A stretch of DNA of 10,901 nucleotides from Planctomycetaceae bacterium (lineage in GTDB: Bacteria; Planctomycetota; Planctomycetia; Pirellulales; Pirellulaceae): contig SXHS01000132.1 in assembly GCA_005773145.1 (NCBI GenBank), positions 1 through 10,901 on the forward strand. Reading direction: 5' to 3'. The notes under the pieces were generated by a model that made no database searches, was not told the DNA's origin, and was given only the letters and a program-made list of their open reading frames with translations. Numbering within the stretch: the first letter of the stretch is position 1; every line of letters begins with the position of its first letter. Positions 6,901 to 10,901 of the stretch are shown here, piece after piece. The position numbers and the translations under genes were made by a program.

Positions 6901-7776
6901 ATGAAAGACCGACCGTCTCAACCATCGACCTCGGCTCCGCATCCGACTTCGGATGCTGGGGGTTTGACCGAGCTCTCCCAGTTGGCCCACCAGCTGGCCC
7001 AGGGCCAACTGACCGTGGACCAGTTCTTGCACCAGGTAAAGGGGGAGCGGAACCCGGGGAGCCTGCCCGTGCGAACCGGCGACTTGGGAGATGTGACGCT
7101 CGATCTCGACCGACAACGCCGCTGCGGATTCTCGGAAGTGGTGTTTGGCCAAGGCAAACCGGTGGAATTGCTGCAACGCATCATCCAAAGATTGCTGGAC
7201 GAGAAATTGCCGGTGCTCGTCACTCGGCTGGCCGCCGACGACGCAACGGCCCTGGTGGCCAAGTTCCCCCAAGGCCATTATCATCCGATCGCCCGCACCT
7301 TTCGAATACGGGGTTACGCGCGGAGCGCCCAGGAAGCAGCGTCCCCCGCATTGCGCCCCTTAGTGGGAGTGATCACGGCGGGTTCCACCGACCGACCGAT
7401 CGCCGAGGAGGCGCGTGAGACCCTGGAATGGATGGGGGCACGCGTCGCGCTGATTCAAGATGTGGGGGTGGCCGGACCGCATCGCCTCCCCGCGCGCTTG
7501 GCCGAGGTCGAGGGGGCGCGTGCGATTGTCGTGGTCGCCGGCATGGAAGGAACCCTGCCGAGCGTCGTGGGCGGACATGTGCGCTGCCCAGTGATCGGGG
7601 TGCCCACCAGCGTTGGCTACGGTGCTCATTTGTCCGGAATCGCACCACTGTTGGCCATGCTCAACAGCTGCGCCGCCAATGTCACCGCCGTCAACATTGA
7701 TGCCGGTTTCAAAGGTGCCTACCTAGCGGGACTGATCGCCCTGGGCCCCGATCCCGTCACCCCGCGAGATGGATGA
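6901..7776 (+). CDS. larB: Nickel pincer cofactor biosynthesis protein LarB
   Basis: LarB carboxylates and hydrolyses nicotinic acid adenine dinucleotide to pyridinium-3,5-biscarboxylic acid mononucleotide. This is the first step toward the nickel-pincer nucleotide cofactor of lactate racemase LarA and its relatives. The 291-residue product has the LarB N-terminal region with GFSEVVFGQGK (76-86). It is followed by the AIR-carboxylase-like (PurE-type) domain from about residue 154: VGVITAGSTDRPIAEEA, VVAGMEGTLPSVVGG (211-225), VPTSVGYGA (234-242), LLAMLNSCAANVTAVNIDAGF (250-270; the family usually has NIDNGF). The first 20-30 residues are a Ser/Pro-rich, low-complexity extension. Only a weak GCTGAG lies before the ATG. 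The gene is divergent from argG and convergent with the DUF1559 gene. larA, larC and larE are not adjacent. Confidence 0.93.
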   Translation: MKDRPSQPSTSAPHPTSDAGGLTELSQLAHQLAQGQLTVDQFLHQVKGERNPGSLPVRTGDLGDVTLDLDRQRRCGFSEVVFGQGKPVELLQRIIQRLLDEKLPVLVTRLAADDATALVAKFPQGHYHPIARTFRIRGYARSAQEAASPALRPLVGVITAGSTDRPIAEEARETLEWMGARVALIQDVGVAGPHRLPARLAEVEGARAIVVVAGMEGTLPSVVGGHVRCPVIGVPTSVGYGAHLSGIAPLLAMLNSCAANVTAVNIDAGFKGAYLAGLIALGPDPVTPRDG

Positions 7777-7795
7777 TTGACACGAAACCACGTGA

Positions 7796-8845
7796 TCATT
7801 GGTCCAACGAAACGTACTCGGCACCATTGCGAGTGAACGCGGCACGCCAAGTGTTCACATCAATGCCGTCCGTGATGAATCGGACGGAGCCATCCATCAT
7901 GGCTACGTTCACCCCTTGCTCGTGATAGCTGCGCGCCGTCACGGCCGCATAGGTGGCAACGGTGGCGGACTTGCCTTCCTGTTGATTGCTCCAGTCCACG
8001 TCCAATCCATTACAAATCACCCGGGTGTTAGGAGTGAATACCGCCGTAACTCCCGTCTGGTGGACGCGCCCGTCGACCCACTCGGTGTGTCCAGAATCTT
8101 TCTTGAAGTCCCCCTTCAGCCCACAAACTTCGGCAGCGGTAGGCAGGGCCGGATTCGAGAGTGCGGCATTGCGATAGTAGGCGGTCCAGGCCTTCACCTC
8201 CGCCCAGGCCACCGTCTTGCTGAGCCCATCACTAAAATCACCGCTCCGCAAGCGGCTGTTGGGATAGAACGCCCCTTCGCCACCGCGCCGCGTCACGGGG
8301 TCATACACGAACCACACGCCGGCATTCACGGCGTAGTTCAGCGGGTAATGTTTGGCAACACCCGCTTCGATCCGGACGCGATCGCCCGGCTCCGATGGGC
8401 ATAACAGAGGTGCCACGCGAGTCGCACTGAGTGCCTGCAGTCCGCCCGACAAGCCTTGGCCATTGTAGGTTTTCTTGAAATCGGCGTTGTCGTACAGCCC
8501 GGACTCTTCGAGGTAGGGCAACACCTGCGCCTGGGCCGACCAGCCATCTCCATTGTGAGCCATTCCGTCGACCGTAGCGGCCCAACTGGGGGGAAACTTC
8601 CCCTGCGCCGATTCAAAATTGAGCATCGCCAACGCCATTTGGCGCATACTACTGGCACAAGAAGAACGACGGGCCGCCGCGCGCGCCGCCTGCACGGCCG
8701 GCAGCAAGAGGGCGATCAGCGTTCCAATGATGGCGATCACGACCAGCAATTCGACGAGCGTAAAACCGATGCGTTGCGCGGCATAATGAGATGGGACTGC
8801 GTGACGTGGAGTTACGTGAGGCTCCATCTTGTGAAGTCTGACCAT
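7796..8845 (-). CDS. DUF1559 (H-X9-DG) prepilin-like secreted protein
   Basis: This 349-residue protein has a short cytoplasmic leader and then a type IV prepilin/pseudopilin N-terminus, IGFTLVELLVVIAIIGTLIA. The predicted peptidase cleavage is between G27 and F28, and the conserved Glu is E32 (position +5 of the mature form). The hydrophobic helix runs to about residue 50. The C-terminal part ends with an exact H-x9-DG motif (H308, D318-G319) and a short domain after it, which defines the planctomycete DUF1559 family. Such proteins are expected to be processed by a prepilin peptidase and to sit in the inner membrane or a pseudopilus. The function is unknown, and genomes of this group usually carry many copies. 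Start ATG 8845 is supported by AAAAGGA with eight bases of spacing. It converges on larB with 19 bp between the stops. Confidence 0.93.
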   Translation of the reverse strand: MVRLHKMEPHVTPRHAVPSHYAAQRIGFTLVELLVVIAIIGTLIALLLPAVQAARAAARRSSCASSMRQMALAMLNFESAQGKFPPSWAATVDGMAHNGDGWSAQAQVLPYLEESGLYDNADFKKTYNGQGLSGGLQALSATRVAPLLCPSEPGDRVRIEAGVAKHYPLNYAVNAGVWFVYDPVTRRGGEGAFYPNSRLRSGDFSDGLSKTVAWAEVKAWTAYYRNAALSNPALPTAAEVCGLKGDFKKDSGHTEWVDGRVHQTGVTAVFTPNTRVICNGLDVDWSNQQEGKSATVATYAAVTARSYHEQGVNVAMMDGSVRFITDGIDVNTWRAAFTRNGAEYVSLDQ

Positions 8846-8853
8846 GTGTATGA

Positions 8854-8860
8854 TCCTTTT
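8854..8860 (-). promoter_or_regulatory. Strong ribosome-binding site of the DUF1559 gene
   Basis: The minus strand reads AAAAGGA followed by eight bases and ATG 8845. This fixes the start and places 26 residues before the prepilin cleavage glycine. Confidence 0.6.
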
Positions 8861-9087
8861 CCCTTACCAATAATCGCTCAAACCGATCGATCCCGACCCA
8901 CGAACATGTCTGGCTAACGGTCGCTGGCGAGTTCGTTTTCTCGCTTTAGTTTTCGCGCATCTCCTGAGTTCGCATTGAGACCGGCTCCCATCCTGGCTGC
9001 GGACGTTATTGATATCAAGTCTCAATATCGACGATTTTACTCGATCCGTGCCGGCTGTCAAGTCGTTCTGCGGATCGACACGCAGAA

Positions 9088-9192
9088 TTCTCAGATTTCA
9101 GATCTCAAATCTCAGATCTCAGACCCCAAATCTCAAATTTGAGATTTCAAATTTCAAATCTCAGATTTCGGATCTCAAAGTTGAGATTTGGG
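9088..9192. repeat. Tandem heptamer array, consensus ATYTCAR, about 15 units
   Basis: From 9095 to 9192 the sequence divides into exactly 14 seven-base units without a phase break: ATTTCAG, ATCTCAA, ATCTCAG, ATCTCAG, ACCCCAA, ATCTCAA, ATTTGAG, ATTTCAA and so on. A further unit with one mismatch (TTCTCAG) precedes them at 9088-9094. Some units are closer to the reverse complement (ATTTGAG, AGTTGAG), so the array also contains palindromes. The base composition is far more AT-rich than the surrounding DNA. The function is unknown; possibilities are a dispersed repeat family, a protein-binding array or a slippage-prone regulatory spacer. Confidence 0.85.
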
Positions 9193-9193
9193 G
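9124..9193. repeat. Inverted repeats inside the heptamer array
   Basis: A 13-bp arm at 9124-9136 (CCCCAAATCTCAA) is matched perfectly in inverse orientation at 9181-9193. A separate perfect 20-bp palindrome with no spacer lies at 9128-9147, centred on AAATTT. A third pair, GAGATTT at 9141-9147 and AAATCTC at 9156-9162, gives another small stem. Several mutually exclusive hairpins or cruciforms are therefore possible. Confidence 0.75.
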
Positions 9194-9351
9194 GCTGGGG
9201 GCACTTGCGGCTGCGAGTTACGCTCGGCGGTGTGGCTCGACTCTGCTAGCATGCACGGCCGATTCGGTGCGGTAGACGCTGTACCCTGCCGCCAGGAAAC
9301 CGCCAGACGGCGGCCGCAGAGATCTGAGATGTGTGCCCGGCCCGAGGCCCT

Positions 9352-10239
9352 ATGAAGAAGCGGACCGCCCCACGAGTTCCGGACGACCTGCCTCGTCTGC
9401 CCCCCCGCCAGCCGGACGGCCACAAGGGGGACTTCGGGCGGGCGCTGCTCATCGGCGGCTCGACGGGAATGGCCGGGGCCATCGGCTTGGCGGGCCGCGC
9501 GGCCTTACGTAGCGGTGCCGGATTGGTCACGTTGGCCGTTCCGCGTTCCTGCCAACCAACGGTGGCCGGCTACGAGCCCTGCTACACCACGGTGGGACTG
9601 GCCGAGGATGAAGAGGGCTGCTTGGCGGAGGAGGCACTCCCCGCGATCCAAGGCCGTTTGCCGTCAGCGTCCTGTCTGGCGATCGGTCCAGGGTTGGGAG
9701 CGTGCCGCACCTTTGGCCCCTGCGTGCTTTGGATGTACCACTATCTTCCCCAACCAATCGTCATCGACGCCGATGGCTTGAACTTATTGGCAACCCAGCG
9801 CGATGCCTGGCGAAAACCGGCGGGCCCTCGGGTGCTGACGCCACATCCGGGCGAGTTTCGTCGGTTGGCCGTCGGGTTGGACGGCGGGACGGACCGGGAT
9901 GCCAACGCGAACGTGGCCCGGGCCATGGCTGCTGAGCATGGCTGGGTTCTAGTGCTGAAGGGGCACCGTACGCTGGTCACCGACGGCGCGCAAGTCTGGC
10001 ATAATGAGACGGGAAATCCTGGCATGGCCACCGGCGGGTCGGGGGATGTGCTCACCGGCGTGATTACAGCGCTGATGGGACAGGGCCTCTCGGCTTGGGA
10101 CGCCGCCCGGTTAGCGGTGTACGTCCATGGCCTGGCGGGCGACCTGGCGGCCGCCCGTCTGGGACAGATTTCGTTGATCGCGCGCGATCTGCTCGACGAT
10201 TTACCCCTTGCGTTCCAAAAGGTCCATGCATCGCCGTGA
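9352..10239 (+). CDS. nnrD: ADP-dependent NAD(P)H-hydrate dehydratase
   Basis: This enzyme repairs damaged NAD(P)H by dehydrating S-NAD(P)H hydrate at the expense of ADP. It belongs to the YjeF C-terminal (CARKD) branch of the ribokinase-like fold. The 295-residue product shows HKGDFG (24-29), a glycine-rich GGSTGMAGA (35-43), RSGAGLVT (53-60), IGPGLG (111-116), VIDADGLN (137-144), TPHPGEF (163-169), and the nucleotide-binding/catalytic NPGMATGGSGDVLTG (222-236) with D232. The N-terminal epimerase (NnrE) domain found in many bacterial homologues is absent, so this is a stand-alone dehydratase. I prefer ATG 9352, with CGAGG upstream, over the GTG at 9331 that would add seven residues. It overlaps ribF by 4 bp. 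Confidence 0.93.
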   Translation: MKKRTAPRVPDDLPRLPPRQPDGHKGDFGRALLIGGSTGMAGAIGLAGRAALRSGAGLVTLAVPRSCQPTVAGYEPCYTTVGLAEDEEGCLAEEALPAIQGRLPSASCLAIGPGLGACRTFGPCVLWMYHYLPQPIVIDADGLNLLATQRDAWRKPAGPRVLTPHPGEFRRLAVGLDGGTDRDANANVARAMAAEHGWVLVLKGHRTLVTDGAQVWHNETGNPGMATGGSGDVLTGVITALMGQGLSAWDAARLAVYVHGLAGDLAAARLGQISLIARDLLDDLPLAFQKVHASP

Positions 10240-10901
10240 ACTTGTACCGAAGACTGACCGATGTCCCCGACTCGATGTGTCACGGCGCCGTATCGGTGGG
10301 CAATTTCGATGGAGTTCATCGTGGCCATGCACGTTTGATGGAGCGGTTGGTGGCCCACGCGCGCGATGTGGGCGGACCTGCGGTCGTGCTCACCTTTGAT
10401 CCCCATCCGGTGCGTTTATTGCGTCCCGACGCCGCACCACCCCCCCTAACCTGGACCGATCGTAAGGCCCAGCTGTTGGGCGAGTTGGGGGTGGACGGCT
10501 TGATCGCCTATCCGACCGACGAGCGATTATTAGGTCTGTCCCCCACGTCGTTCTTTGAGTCCATCCTGCGGGACCGGCTCGGAGTGCGCGCGATGGTCGA
10601 GGGGCCCAATTTTTATTTTGGCCATGATCGGGCGGGCGACATCCACTTTTTGGGAGAACTATGTCGACAGCACGACGTGCAATTGGAGGTCGTACCTCCT
10701 CTCGTAGAGGGAGGCCGTGTCATCTCCAGCAGTCGTATTCGGATGGCGCTGGCCCAGGGGGACGTGGCGTTTGCTCGGCAGATGCTGACCCATCCCTATC
10801 GTATTCGAGGCATGGTCACGCATGGCGCGGCGCGGGGGGCCCGCATCGGATTCCCGACCGCCAATCTGGACGCCATCGACACGCTCCTTCCTCCGCCAGG
10901 C
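10236..10901 (+). CDS. ribF: Bifunctional riboflavin kinase/FAD synthetase, 3'-truncated by the window
   Basis: RibF phosphorylates riboflavin to FMN and adenylylates FMN to FAD. The visible 222 codons begin MNLYRRLTDVPDSM and give the FAD-synthetase domain: VGNFDGVHRGH (21-31, the nucleotidyltransferase GNFDGVHxGH motif), FDPHP (54-58), GPNFYFGHDRAGD (123-135) and SSSRIRMAL (164-172). The flavokinase domain then begins with YRIRGMVTHGAARGARIGFPTANL (188-211). The rest lies beyond the window. The start is GTG 10236, whose GTGA overlaps the stop of the hydrate dehydratase gene, which implies translational coupling. An AAAAGG lies about 14 bases upstream. There is no sign of damage. Confidence 0.95.
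   Translation, partial: MNLYRRLTDVPDSMCHGAVSVGNFDGVHRGHARLMERLVAHARDVGGPAVVLTFDPHPVRLLRPDAAPPPLTWTDRKAQLLGELGVDGLIAYPTDERLLGLSPTSFFESILRDRLGVRAMVEGPNFYFGHDRAGDIHFLGELCRQHDVQLEVVPPLVEGGRVISSSRIRMALAQGDVAFARQMLTHPYRIRGMVTHGAARGARIGFPTANLDAIDTLLPPPG

Larger units (their letters stand above)
8846..9351. other. 506-bp divergent intergenic region between the DUF1559 and hydrate dehydratase genes
   Basis: No convincing gene is present; the small frames here show no family features. The region must hold promoters for both flanking genes, though none is clear by eye. It contains a 10-bp palindrome TTGATATCAA at 9009-9018, the heptamer array at 9088-9192, and at 9319-9330 a 12-bp sequence that is the exact reverse complement of part of that array (9109-9120). 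Confidence 0.6.

Noticed and set aside
9088..9192. Heptamer array as a CRISPR array
   Set aside because: Units are seven bases with no unique spacers and there are no cas genes.
8864..9275. Small open frames (65 codons minus, 88 codons plus) in the 506-bp intergenic region
   Set aside because: The plus-strand frame is largely translated heptamer repeat and the minus-strand one is Arg-rich with no clear ribosome-binding site; neither resembles a family.

Overview
The window looks like chromosomal core sequence from a planctomycete. The main evidence is the gene at 7796-8845. It has a prepilin-type N-terminal helix followed by a DUF1559 body and an exact H-x9-DG motif, a family that is greatly expanded in Planctomycetota. 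A double-length ABC-2 permease and the moderately high GC content fit that assignment. I see no mobile element, tRNA, rRNA or CRISPR array.

Left block (minus strand, 1-6723). A run of five same-strand genes reads right to left: argG (argininosuccinate synthase), a duplicated ABC-2 permease, pyrB (aspartate carbamoyltransferase), a dihydroorotase homologue, and a YacP/Rae1-like NYN-domain protein. The gaps are 69, 69 and about 14 bp, and the last junction overlaps by 16 bp, so at least pyrB, the dihydroorotase homologue and the NYN gene are probably cotranscribed. ArgG and PyrB both consume aspartate. The dihydroorotase homologue has lost several metal-binding and catalytic residues. It sits directly behind pyrB, as the non-catalytic PyrC' of Pseudomonas-type class A ATCases does. 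Beyond this run, the start of a secreted protein (1-205) is cut by the window edge.

Middle (6724-8845). A 177-bp divergent spacer holds a plausible argG promoter and a perfect hairpin. It separates argG from larB (nickel-pincer nucleotide cofactor synthesis) on the plus strand. larB converges on the DUF1559 gene with only 19 bp between the stop codons.

Right (8846-10901). A 506-bp divergent intergenic region carries an in-phase array of about 15 heptamers (consensus ATYTCAR) containing a 20-bp perfect palindrome. It is followed by two plus-strand cofactor genes with a 4-bp GTGA overlap: a stand-alone ADP-dependent NAD(P)H-hydrate dehydratase and ribF (riboflavin kinase/FAD synthetase), the latter cut by the window end.

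The most interesting points are the apparently inactivated dihydroorotase coupled to pyrB, and the heptamer array between the divergent DUF1559 and hydrate dehydratase genes.
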